A stretch of DNA of 6,882 nt from Methylohalomonas sp964522485. Its GTDB lineage: Bacteria; Pseudomonadota; Gammaproteobacteria; Methylohalomonadales; Methylohalomonadaceae. Shown here one piece after another: positions 1-6,601 of the stretch. Position 1 is the stretch's first letter, and the number at the start of each line of letters is the position of its first letter. The DNA lies in NCBI GenBank assembly GCA_964522485.1, contig CAZFUS010000106.1, forward strand, positions 1 through 6,882, given 5' to 3'. The position numbers and the translations under genes were made by a program. The notes beneath the pieces are model-generated. The model searched no databases and was not told the DNA's origin. It saw nothing but the letters and a program-made list of their open reading frames with translations.

Positions 1-1834
1 CCCGGCTCAGCCAGCTTTCGAGTCGGGTGCTGTCGGCCGGCGCCTCTAGCAGTTCCCCTGCCGTTTCCAGCAGACTCGAAACCGCCAGCGACAACTCCGT
101 GGTGCGTGCCGGTGCCTCGCCGAACCAGAAGGGAATGTTCGGCGGCTGGCCTTTTGCATCCTCGACATACACCTTGCCGGTTTCGATCTTGCGGATCCGG
201 TAGGAAGCGTTGCCAAGCTGAAAAATGTCACCCGCCATGCTTTCGAATGCGAAGTCTTCATTGAGCGTGCCGATGCGATGCTCTTCCGGTACCAGCACAA
301 CGTCATAGTCGAACTGGTCCGGAATGACGCCGGCATTGGTCACCGCCGTCAGCTTCGCGCCGCGCCGTGCGCGCAGCTTGCCGTTCACGGCGTCATGATG
401 CAGGTATGCACCGCGCCGGCCACGGCGGGTGGCGTAACCCTGCGCGAGCATGGTAACGATATTATCGAAGTCCGTGCGTACGAGGCCGCGGTAAGGATGG
501 GCGCGGCGGAAAGTTGCGTACAGATCGTCCACTGACCATTCCCGGCAGGCAACCTCGGCGATGATCTGCTGCGCGAGTACGTCAAGCGGCGCTGCCGGCA
601 TGTGGATACGATCCAGTTCGCCACGTCTTGCCGCATCCAGCAAGACCGAACACTCGAGCAGATCGTCAAGGGTCAGCGGGAACAGGCGCCCTTTCGGTAT
701 CGCGCCGATGGCATGGCCGGCGCGGCCGACACGCTGCAGAAAAGCGGCGATGGAGCGCGGTGAACCGAGCTGGCAGACCAGATCCATGCTGCCGATGTCG
801 ATACCGAGTTCGAGCGAGGCCGTCGCGACCAGTGCTTTCAATTCGCCCGCCTTCAGCCGCTGCTCGGCCTGCATGCGGTGTTCTTTTGCCAGGCTGCCGT
901 GGTGTGAGGTGACGTGCTCGGCACCAAGACGCTCGGCGAGATGCCGTGCCGCGCGTTCGGCAAGCCGGCGCGTATTGACGAATATCAACGTGGTGCGGTG
1001 GGCGCGAATCAGTTCCGCGAGCCGATCGTAGACCTCTTCCCACACCTCATTCGCCATGACTGCGGACAACGGTGCGCGCGGTACCTCGAGCGCGAGATCG
1101 CGATCACGTACATGCCCGCTGTCGATGGTCGTGATCGGCTCCTGCCGCTCACCCAGAAGAAAAGCCGCCATCTCTGCGACCGGCTTCACCGTCGCTGACA
1201 GGCCGATCCGTACCGGCTCGGTCGCGCTGAGCGCACTCAATCGTTCGATCGACAACGCGAGATGCGCGCCGCGCTTGCTGCCCGCCACCGCATGCAGTTC
1301 ATCGACAATAACGGAACGCACAGTCTGCAACATGCTCCGGCCTGATTCCGAGGTGAGCAGAATATGCAACGACTCCGGCGTAGTGACCAGAATATGGGGC
1401 GGCTGGCGCCGCATGCGCTCGCGCTCGTAATTGCTGGTATCACCGCTGCGCACCGCGGTTTGGATCGGCACATCCGGCAGGCCGGAGACCAACAGCCGGT
1501 CGCGGATGCCGGCGAGCGGTTCCTGGAGATTTTTTTCGATATCGTTGGAGAGTGCCTTGAGCGGCGAGACATACAGCACGTACACGCTGTTTCCGAGTCC
1601 GCGATCGAGCCCTTCCACCACCAGGCTATTGATGGCCGAGAGAAACGCCGCCAGCGTTTTGCCGGAGCCGGTCGGTGCACAGACCAGGGCATGCTGCCCG
1701 GCAGACGCGCTGCGCCAGGCCCGAAGCTGGACGTTGGTGGGCGCCACAAAGCGTGCCCGGAACCAATCCGCCACCGCCGGGTGAAACAGTGTTTCGATAT
1801 CGGTCTCTGCCGAGGGTACGGCCGGATTCAGCAT
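1..1834 (-). CDS. lhr: Lhr-family ATP-dependent DNA helicase (partial, C-terminus off left edge)
   Basis: Superfamily 2 helicase of the Lhr (large helicase-related) type, an ATP-driven 3'-5' DNA translocase linked to DNA repair. The visible 611 residues carry, in order: Walker A APTGSGKT (53-60), motif Ia VSPLKALSND (89-98), TTPES (151-155), motif II DELH (178-181), motif III LSAT (212-215), motif IV TLIFVNTRR (282-290), motif V ATASLELGIDIG (337-348) and motif VI QRVGRAGH (367-374). From about 385 onward comes the Lhr winged-helix/beta-barrel core, with RRGRRGAYLHHDAVNG (470-485) and the end of the visible part reaching PFWFGEAPART. The ATG at 1834 is the only ATG after the in-frame TAA upstream; a weak GAG lies 6 bases before it. 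The frame is open to base 2, so the protein continues leftward. Length cannot decide between Lhr-Core (about 850 residues) and full-length Lhr (about 1,500). It is separated from the methylofuran operon by a small lipoprotein gene and two gaps, and is probably unrelated to it. Confidence 0.95.
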   Translation of the reverse strand, partial: MLNPAVPSAETDIETLFHPAVADWFRARFVAPTNVQLRAWRSASAGQHALVCAPTGSGKTLAAFLSAINSLVVEGLDRGLGNSVYVLYVSPLKALSNDIEKNLQEPLAGIRDRLLVSGLPDVPIQTAVRSGDTSNYERERMRRQPPHILVTTPESLHILLTSESGRSMLQTVRSVIVDELHAVAGSKRGAHLALSIERLSALSATEPVRIGLSATVKPVAEMAAFLLGERQEPITTIDSGHVRDRDLALEVPRAPLSAVMANEVWEEVYDRLAELIRAHRTTLIFVNTRRLAERAARHLAERLGAEHVTSHHGSLAKEHRMQAEQRLKAGELKALVATASLELGIDIGSMDLVCQLGSPRSIAAFLQRVGRAGHAIGAIPKGRLFPLTLDDLLECSVLLDAARRGELDRIHMPAAPLDVLAQQIIAEVACREWSVDDLYATFRRAHPYRGLVRTDFDNIVTMLAQGYATRRGRRGAYLHHDAVNGKLRARRGAKLTAVTNAGVIPDQFDYDVVLVPEEHRIGTLNEDFAFESMAGDIFQLGNASYRIRKIETGKVYVEDAKGQPPNIPFWFGEAPARTTELSLAVSSLLETAGELLEAPADSTRLESWLSR

Positions 1835-2105
1835 CAGTTTCTCAAATGCGGCAGGGTCACAGTACTGGCAGGGTGATCGCTCTGCATGACTGAATTATCC
1901 CGCCATGCCAATGATGAGACCAGCACCGGCTGAAAATCACAGCCTTCTTCCGGATCGCCTCTCCCGGCACCGATCCCCGCTCGAATCGGCTGCCCCAGGC
2001 GTTGAGAACCAGGTATTTCCTGGCTGAACCGGCCTGAATTTCAACGGGCCGGACAGGTTCTGCTCCTTCGCCGGCGGGCTGGAACATTCCTACATTAAAA
2101 AGTAT
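1835..2105. other. Gene-poor gap between lhr and the lipoprotein gene
   Basis: I see no convincing gene here. A minus-strand frame of 76 codons (2087 to 1857) is open, but its product has no signal peptide, membrane segment or recognisable motif. Its start has AGGA directly against the ATG, with no usable spacing. The stretch probably serves as 3' end of the lipoprotein transcript and 5' region of lhr. A GATAAT hexamer on the minus strand (1894-1899) resembles a -10 box about 60 bases before the lhr start, but no matching -35 box is visible, so it is not called as a promoter. Confidence 0.4.
2009..2052. repeat. Pair of short inverted repeats in the lhr upstream gap
   Basis: Two adjacent palindromes are visible. 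The first is ccagg/cctgg (2009-2013 with 2019-2023) around a 5-base loop. The second is ccggcc/ggccgg (2029-2034 with 2047-2052); its stem extends by two more pairs, one of them a G-T wobble, in plus-strand RNA. Neither is followed by a T run on either strand, so they do not look like simple intrinsic terminators. They could be a REP-like extragenic palindrome or chance GC-rich pairing. Confidence 0.3.
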
Positions 2106-2399
2106 CTAGGGATTTTCAACTGCGTCCCGGGAACCGGACTGATCGGAATTTTCCTGCTGTTCCCCTGTAGTATCAGGAGGTGACGGGATTTGATCATCAT
2201 GTCTGGAGTCGCGATCAGTATCGCGAATATATCGTAATGCCGTGGTGCCCAGAATGATGGCACCCAGTGAAGCAAAGCCTTCTGCACCGCCGCCGCTTGC
2301 CTGAACATTAACCGGGCCTCCGCAGCCGTTCAGTGTCGAGCTCACACCGGCCAGCGACAATACAACCGTCAGCAATTTGAGCTTACTTATCGGCATCAT
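2106..2399 (-). CDS. Small predicted lipoprotein, function unknown
   Basis: A 97-residue protein that I do not recognise. The N-terminus looks like a lipoprotein signal peptide: lysines at 6 and 8, a hydrophobic core at about 9-20, then the lipobox-like LNGC with Cys at 26. Asn at -2 is not typical but is tolerated in the family consensus. The mature part has a glycine-rich segment (35-41), a second weakly hydrophobic stretch (about 41-55) and a polar, Asp/Glu/Ser-rich tail (59-97), which suggests a surface-exposed disordered end. Two ATG codons stand side by side at the start, and no strong ribosome binding site is visible. The upstream region is AT-rich (about 2405-2460), in contrast with the surrounding DNA, so it may have its own promoter, although no clear -35/-10 pair stands out. 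It lies 147 bases after the mfnE-like stop and 271 bases before lhr. The call rests mainly on the signal peptide; a chance frame is possible. Confidence 0.55.
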   Translation of the reverse strand: MMPISKLKLLTVVLSLAGVSSTLNGCGGPVNVQASGGGAEGFASLGAIILGTTALRYIRDTDRDSRHDDQIPSPPDTTGEQQENSDQSGSRDAVENP

Positions 2400-2462
2400 G
2401 GTGATATTTTATTCCGCTCAGATGGTCGCAGGGCAAATGAATTGAATAAATTTTAGCGCACG

Positions 2463-2546
2463 TTACACCACAATACTCAGTAGTGCACTCAACAAGGATC
2501 CCACTACGGCCACGCCCGAAAGCAAGAGAGCGCTCGAGCAGAAGCC
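2463..2546 (-). other. Hydrophobic in-frame stretch directly after the mfnE-like stop codon
   Basis: Immediately after the TAG stop of the kinase gene the same frame stays open for 27 codons, to a TAA at 2463-2465. The encoded peptide starts GFCSS and continues with an uncharged run of Ala, Leu, Val, Gly, Ser and Ile (ALLLSGVAVVGSLL, then SALLSIVV), long enough for one membrane helix. There is no ATG; TTG and GTG codons exist inside. It may be chance, a decayed C-terminal tail, a tiny separate ORF using an alternative start, or a readthrough extension. Confidence 0.25.
2464..2487 (-). terminator. Weak hairpin downstream of the methylofuran operon (possible terminator)
   Basis: In minus-strand RNA, TGCACTAC (2487-2480) can pair with GTGGTGTA (2471-2464) over 8 pairs, two of them G-U, around an 8-base loop. 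The downstream sequence is AT-rich (TAAAATTTATT, starting about 10 bases later) but has no true U tract. The same CACTAC can instead pair perfectly with an upstream GTAGTG (2507-2502). Termination here is plausible but weakly supported. Confidence 0.22.
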
Positions 2547-3209
2547 CTATTCATACGGGCACGTTATCTGTTCCTGCCAGATGGCATTGTTTTCCAACCG
2601 CGATGTAATCAGGGCACCGGCTGGTGTGTCGGGAAACCATACAGGCTGTTCCGGTCCAAGCCAGTAAACCTTCCGTGCAGTCTGCCGCAGCAGACAAGGA
2701 AACGCCCTGTCGACAATGCCTGCCACTAGCAGGCTTTCAGCCGTATATAAGGCTTCGGAAGGCGCAATGGATTTAACCAGGCAAAGTTCTGCCTCGATCT
2801 GATGCGCCAGCCACAGTGCAATACTATCGCTGCTCCAGTCCCAGTCCGCCGGCACTTCGGTTTCATCGTTCAGTAAGGATATCGGTAACCAGACCGGGAC
2901 CCGATCAGACTGTAAAGCAGCCAGGGTATCGGTAATCGTCAACACCGGTCGCAGACGTGGCTCGACTGCCATCAGAAAATGACCGGACTGTGCCATGCCC
3001 AACAGTGCCAGCCGGTGCGCACTGCGGTCATCGAAACCATGTCGTGACTGTGCTTCCCGCACGGCATCAGCGAAATGTCCACCACCGGGAACAATCACTG
3101 CCCTGCCCCGGCCATGCTCGACAATCGTCTGCAACCAGGCCTGCAGATATTCACCCTGCAGTAAACTGCCACCAAGCTTGATCACGCAGTGATCCGTCAC
3201 AACTGTCAC
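2547..3209 (-). CDS. mfnE: MfnE-like amino acid kinase family protein (aminomethylfuranyl-methyl phosphate kinase)
   Basis: A 220-residue cytosolic kinase of the amino acid kinase fold. In methanogens MfnE phosphorylates [5-(aminomethyl)furan-3-yl]methyl phosphate to the diphosphate, the activated furan half used by MfnF. Visible motifs are VIKLGGSLL (9-17, phosphate-binding loop with Lys11), IVPGGGHFAD (39-48) and WDWSSDSIALWLA (123-135), where the Ser-Asp-Ser element is typical of this branch, followed by LVKS (144-147) with Lys146. The length fits this short family rather than aspartokinase or acetylglutamate kinase (250 residues or more). The GTG start at 3209 overlaps the pabB TGA by 4 bases and has an AGAGG site 4 bases upstream inside pabB, so translation is probably coupled. 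It is the last gene of the operon. The function comes from family and context; uridylate-kinase-like or other small-molecule kinase activity is less likely. Confidence 0.85.
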   Translation of the reverse strand: MTVVTDHCVIKLGGSLLQGEYLQAWLQTIVEHGRGRAVIVPGGGHFADAVREAQSRHGFDDRSAHRLALLGMAQSGHFLMAVEPRLRPVLTITDTLAALQSDRVPVWLPISLLNDETEVPADWDWSSDSIALWLAHQIEAELCLVKSIAPSEALYTAESLLVAGIVDRAFPCLLRQTARKVYWLGPEQPVWFPDTPAGALITSRLENNAIWQEQITCPYE

Positions 3210-4594
3210 TGTACCTCTACCTGTCCGAGATCTCCGGCACCGAACACCCGCAGCATGGCGGCGGCCTTATCGAAACTTTCCTGGTATTCACTTTCCATGG
3301 TGGAATCGAATACGATGCCGCCGCCTGCCCAGCAGTGCATGCGGCGTTTGTGATAGGCCAGCGTACGGATAGCGATATTGGTGTCCATGTTGCCGTCGAA
3401 GCCGATATAGCCCATCGAACCACAGTAGATGCTGCGCCGGTGCGGCTCCAGTTCCTCAATAATTTCCATGGCGCGCACCTTGGGTGCACCGGTAATCGAG
3501 CCGCCAGGGAAACAGCCACGCAGCAGATCCAACGCATGCCGACCCGGCATAAGCGTACCGGTTACGGTACTGACCAGATGATGCACGGTGGCAAAACTCT
3601 CCAGCGCAAACAGCTTCGGTACCGCCACCGATCCCATGACGCAGTTTTTGCCAATATCATTGCGCAGAAGATCAACGATCATGACATTCTCGGCACGATC
3701 TTTTTCACTACCCATCAGTGTCTCGGCGACGGCCAGATCCTCGTAACCGGCTGTGCCCCGCGGCCGCGTACCCTTGATAGGCTTGGTCTCGACCCGGCCA
3801 CCTTCCAGTTTCAGGAAACGTTCCGGCGATGAACTCAAAACAGCTCCCTCCGTTAGCCGCATGAAACCGGCATACGGAGCGGGATTGAATTCGCGCAGCT
3901 GCAGATACGCCAGCCAGGGATCACCGCTGACATGCGCGCTGAAACGTTGCGCCAGATTGACCTGGTAACAGTCACCTTCGCGGATGTAGTGCTTGATGCG
4001 TTCGAAAGCCTGGCTGTAGTCATTGCGGTTCATGTTGGAAAGTACGCCCGAATTAACCAGAAACGGTTCACCTTCCGGCTGAAGTTGCGGTGTGCTGAAA
4101 AAGTCGCGCAGTGCATCCCACTGTTCCTGTGTGCGGGGATCGCGGCAGGCCGACACCAACCAGCTGCGGCGCTGGTGATGATCAATGATCACGGCCCAGT
4201 CATAGATACCGATGGCCATGTCGGGCAGGTCTATATCGTGTTCGGCTGTAACCGGCAGGCGCTCGATTCGGCGGCCCAGATCGTAGGCGAAATAACCCAG
4301 CGCCCCGCCGCAGAACGGCAGACCGGTATGATTGACGTCGTGCTCGCCCAGTGCCTGCCTGACCAGTACGAATGGATCTTCGCAACTGCGCGTTTCTTTA
4401 CCCGAAGTATCGTAGATGAGGGTCTCGTCACCAAAGGTAGTCAGGGTCATCATCGGCCGTGCCGCCATGATGTCGTAACGACCGCGGCTGATATACGGAT
4501 AGCCGCTGTCGAGCAGTACCGCCCATGGCTCATGGTCCATGCCTGCAAACAGACTGACAGGGTCGGCATGAAACGGCAGTTCGACATGCTTCAT
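3206..4594 (-). CDS. pabB: Aminodeoxychorismate synthase component I (PabB)
   Basis: Converts chorismate and ammonia, supplied by the PabA glutaminase, to 4-amino-4-deoxychorismate, the precursor of p-aminobenzoate. The 462 residues match the usual PabB length (E. coli 453). The N-terminal domain shows GALGYFAYDLGRRIERLP (97-114). The chorismate-binding domain follows, with SSSPERF (254-260), KPIKGTRPRG (271-280), SEKDRAENVMIVDLLRND (296-313), HHLVSTVTG (338-346), PGGSITGAPK (363-372) and CGSMGYIGFDG (391-401). The PIKGT form, with Lys274, marks PabB rather than anthranilate synthase TrpE, which has Ala at that position (PIAGT). It overlaps the gene on each side by 4 bases. Its position between mfnF-like and mfnE-like genes suggests it supplies p-aminobenzoate for H4MPT synthesis, whose first step joins p-aminobenzoate to phosphoribosyl diphosphate; it may also serve folate. 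No pabA is present in the window, so a partner must be encoded elsewhere. Confidence 0.95.
   Translation of the reverse strand: MKHVELPFHADPVSLFAGMDHEPWAVLLDSGYPYISRGRYDIMAARPMMTLTTFGDETLIYDTSGKETRSCEDPFVLVRQALGEHDVNHTGLPFCGGALGYFAYDLGRRIERLPVTAEHDIDLPDMAIGIYDWAVIIDHHQRRSWLVSACRDPRTQEQWDALRDFFSTPQLQPEGEPFLVNSGVLSNMNRNDYSQAFERIKHYIREGDCYQVNLAQRFSAHVSGDPWLAYLQLREFNPAPYAGFMRLTEGAVLSSSPERFLKLEGGRVETKPIKGTRPRGTAGYEDLAVAETLMGSEKDRAENVMIVDLLRNDIGKNCVMGSVAVPKLFALESFATVHHLVSTVTGTLMPGRHALDLLRGCFPGGSITGAPKVRAMEIIEELEPHRRSIYCGSMGYIGFDGNMDTNIAIRTLAYHKRRMHCWAGGGIVFDSTMESEYQESFDKAAAMLRVFGAGDLGQVEVQ
3214..3218 (-). promoter_or_regulatory. Ribosome binding site for the GTG start of the mfnE-like gene
   Basis: Minus-strand AGAGG lies within the last codons of pabB, 4 bases before the GTG at 3209. 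It supports this non-ATG start over the next in-frame GTG three codons later (3200). Confidence 0.6.
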
Positions 4595-5637
4595 TCAGAT
4601 ACTCCACGCCGTAGTAATTCCGCTACCGCATAGGCCGGCCAATAAGTGGCAACCTCGTTTCTGAATTCCGTAACCTCCGGTAACAGCATGGCCACATCGT
4701 GATACGGCCGGTTCAATTGTGCAGCCAGTTCAGGAATCAGAAAGCGGCCACAGCCGGCGCCGATCAGTGGTGCCTCTTGATGCAAGGCTGCATTGTCAAT
4801 CACGCTCACAATAGCGGCTTTCAGTAACGCCAGCTGCTGTTGCTTGAGATAGCGCGCCAGTTCGTGCCATATATCTCCATCAGCCGCGCCATGATCGGTG
4901 CCGGCCATGCGCGCAAGCCGGCGCATACTGGCCGTACTGTCGTGTCCACCGCCATCGGCCGTCGCGGTCGTATCCGCATCCGACGCCAGATCTCCGGTCA
5001 GGCGATAGACATCGGCCATGGTCGCAAATATTTCGGCGGTCAGATGCTGCCAGACACCCGCCACCGGCGCACGCCGCGCCAGTGCCATCACCGGTGTGCG
5101 TATGACGCCGGTATATACAAGCTCATCATACTGCATGCGTGAGCGGTCCGTATAACCACGCATTGCCGGCCGGCCATTACGGACAGGAATCACGTCGCTG
5201 GTGGTACTGCCGATATCGATAAAGATTGCCTCCGGCACGTGGCCGGCAATCAGCCTGGCTCCGGCATGCCAGTTGGCCGAAGCGACCGCTCCGGTTCTCT
5301 GCCGGGCCGCGCTGGTAGCCATGAAACCCGAGAAACCGTAAACACGCGCCGCCTTCGACAGTTGTGCAGCCACGCTATCCAGCACCTGGCGCACACCATT
5401 CGGCCGATCCGGAAAACAGTCGACCAGCTCGGCGGTCATGGTGATGGCATGCGTGATCGATCCAAGCGGCAGTTGACGGCAGGCCTCGGTCAGGGCCTCC
5501 CCCAGATGATCAAGTCCGTGCCATAGCGGCGCCGATAGCTGCAGCGCCCGCTCGATCCGGCCTTGTTGATCCATGCAGACCATTTTCAGATGTGCGCCGC
5601 CGATATCCCAGCCGGCAAAATGATGATGGCCTTTCAT
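4591..5637 (-). CDS. mfnF: MfnF-like methylofuran synthase of the hydantoinase/oxoprolinase fold (H4MPT-linked C1 transfer protein)
   Basis: A 348-residue protein of the ASKHA/hydantoinase-oxoprolinase group found in H4MPT gene clusters. The methanogen enzyme MfnF joins the aminomethylfuran diphosphate to gamma-glutamyl-tyramine, releasing pyrophosphate and forming the ether bond of the methanofuran core. Visible elements are the first phosphate loop GWDIGGAHLK (9-18), TAELVDCFPDR (68-78), FIDIGSTTSDVIPV (139-152, second phosphate loop), YTGVIRTPV (175-183) and IGAGCGRFLIPEL (292-304, nucleotide-site loop). The frame is open further upstream to an ATG at 5730, but the ATG at 5637 is chosen. 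It overlaps the preceding TGA as ATGA, and it places the first beta strand with its phosphate loop right at the N-terminus, as in relatives. A GAAG 8 bases upstream is a modest ribosome binding site. An odd detail is the HHH run at residues 4-6. In methylotrophs the partner substrate is expected to be glutamyl-tyrosine, by inference from methylofuran structure. Confidence 0.85.
   Translation of the reverse strand: MKGHHHFAGWDIGGAHLKMVCMDQQGRIERALQLSAPLWHGLDHLGEALTEACRQLPLGSITHAITMTAELVDCFPDRPNGVRQVLDSVAAQLSKAARVYGFSGFMATSAARQRTGAVASANWHAGARLIAGHVPEAIFIDIGSTTSDVIPVRNGRPAMRGYTDRSRMQYDELVYTGVIRTPVMALARRAPVAGVWQHLTAEIFATMADVYRLTGDLASDADTTATADGGGHDSTASMRRLARMAGTDHGAADGDIWHELARYLKQQQLALLKAAIVSVIDNAALHQEAPLIGAGCGRFLIPELAAQLNRPYHDVAMLLPEVTEFRNEVATYWPAYAVAELLRRGVSE
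4602..4605 (-). promoter_or_regulatory. Ribosome binding site for pabB
   Basis: Minus-strand GGAG sits 7 bases before the pabB ATG at 4594, inside the 3' end of the mfnF-like gene. The spacing is ideal and supports the start that overlaps the preceding TGA. Confidence 0.65.
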
Positions 5638-6596
5638 AGCACGACTTCGATGGGCCGCAGTGCAGCCATGCTGACGGCCGGCAACTGGCGGGTGTTGAGC
5701 AAATCCAGCAGCCATTGCGCCGGATTGCAATTCAGGGACTGGCGCAGTCCCGCATACGATGTTGTCAGGCGCGGATTGACCTCAAGCACGCGCGGACCTG
5801 CCCCGGTCAGGATGATATCCACGCCCACCCAGCCCCAGAGCTCCGGCATGGCTGCCGCGACCGCGTCTGCCAGCAACCGCAGCGATTCGTGCTGCTCCGT
5901 CAATCCGTTGACCCGTAGAGACTGCAAACGGCAACCGCGTTCATCGAGATGGATGCGTTGTTCATTACAGGCAACAAGGGCGGCCCGTCCCTCGGCACAC
6001 AGCAGTGTCAGGCTGGCGGCCAGACCGGATACAAAAGGCTGTACGATGACATCTTCCTGTAGATCCGTCTCGCCGGTGTTCAACAGCCGGCAGCCTTCGC
6101 CACCGACTCCTTGATCGGGTTTCACCACCCAGTGCTTGTGCCGTCCCCAGGGCGCCTGGCCGGCCGGATAGGTAGCCACGACCGGCAGGCCCTGCGTCTG
6201 CAGGGTATCCAGTGTTCGCCGCTTGCTGCCGGCCAGATGCACTGCCGGCTCCCGGCTGTTCAGCAGCTTGATTCCCGCCTTCTGGATAATCTGTGTCAGC
6301 TTCAGCAGAATGTCATCGGTTTCCGGTGCAATGGGCAGGACAGCATCAACCTGGGCGCAGCAGCGCGAGAAAGTCTGCCAGAAATCAAGATGCACCGGCG
6401 TCGTTGTGCATTTATCGACAGCGACAGCCGGCAGTCTCGGATCGCGAAGGACCTCGATATGTCCGACTTCGCCACAGTCGCTCAGATCCTGCAGCACCCG
6501 CTCCAGCATAAGGTCGCCTTCACGGGCCAGTGTGGCAGGCAGGTCGGCGCCAATCAGCCCGCCGCCGGTGATAAACTCACAGACCAGCAAACGCAT
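5634..6596 (-). CDS. ATP-grasp ligase, MfnD-like (tyrosine/tyramine-glutamate ligase candidate)
   Basis: A 320-residue ATP-grasp protein, cytosolic, first gene of the operon. It opens with MRLLVCEFITGGGL, followed by LPIAPETDD (87-95) and the ATP-grasp core: SKRRT (124-128), WVVKPDQGVGGEG (156-168, with the ATP-binding Lys159), VIVQPFVSG (183-191), GWVGVDI (255-261) and VLEVNPRLTTSY (270-281), which holds the Glu and Asn that bind metal. The fold joins a carboxylate to an amine using ATP. The archaeal family member MfnD ligates glutamate to tyramine in methanofuran synthesis, and the neighbours here are homologues of the next steps, so the analogous ligation to tyrosine is the best guess. Addition of the polyglutamate chain of methylofuran or of glutamate to the H4MPT side chain (MptN-like) are alternatives. 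The ATG at 6596 is forced by a TAG two codons upstream. No Shine-Dalgarno site is visible before it; the start lies 5 bases from the divergent HisA-like start. Confidence 0.8.
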   Translation of the reverse strand: MRLLVCEFITGGGLIGADLPATLAREGDLMLERVLQDLSDCGEVGHIEVLRDPRLPAVAVDKCTTTPVHLDFWQTFSRCCAQVDAVLPIAPETDDILLKLTQIIQKAGIKLLNSREPAVHLAGSKRRTLDTLQTQGLPVVATYPAGQAPWGRHKHWVVKPDQGVGGEGCRLLNTGETDLQEDVIVQPFVSGLAASLTLLCAEGRAALVACNEQRIHLDERGCRLQSLRVNGLTEQHESLRLLADAVAAAMPELWGWVGVDIILTGAGPRVLEVNPRLTTSYAGLRQSLNCNPAQWLLDLLNTRQLPAVSMAALRPIEVVL

Positions 6597-6601
6597 ACGC
6601 T
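6597..6601. promoter_or_regulatory. Five-base divergent junction between the operon and the HisA-like gene
   Basis: The start codons at 6596 (minus) and 6602 (plus) are separated only by acgct. Any promoter and ribosome binding site for one gene must therefore lie inside the coding sequence of the other, or the transcripts are leaderless. On the minus strand TATCTT (6610-6605) resembles a -10 box placed to start transcription at or next to the ATG at 6596, but no matching -35 box is evident. On the plus side I see no clear promoter or Shine-Dalgarno site. Confidence 0.5.

Noticed and set aside
1237..1876. 170-codon frames on both strands over the lhr N-terminal region
   Set aside because: They lie within the lhr gene, whose frame shows all helicase motifs; their products are Arg/Ser/Pro-rich or otherwise without recognisable domains, as expected for shadow frames in GC-rich coding DNA.
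1960..2000. tRNA-like T-arm sequence around ctcgaat
   Set aside because: The 7-base loop and flanking stem do not fit a T-arm with proper pairing, and no acceptor, D-arm or anticodon arm can be assembled around it.
1857..2087. Minus-strand frame of 76 codons upstream of lhr
   Set aside because: No motif, signal or hydrophobic segment, AGGA abuts the start with no spacing, and it crosses short palindromes typical of non-coding DNA. It is kept only as a note in the gap entry.
3932..4633. Plus-strand frame of 233 codons opposite pabB
   Set aside because: It is antisense to a well-supported pabB with all catalytic motifs, and shows no recognisable domain.
5638..5730. N-terminal extension of 31 codons on the MfnF-like frame, starting at the ATG at 5730
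   Set aside because: It lies wholly inside the ATP-grasp gene, encodes a Gly/His/Ala-rich stretch with no family resemblance, and the ATG at 5637 gives the conserved N-terminus and an ATGA junction like the other two.
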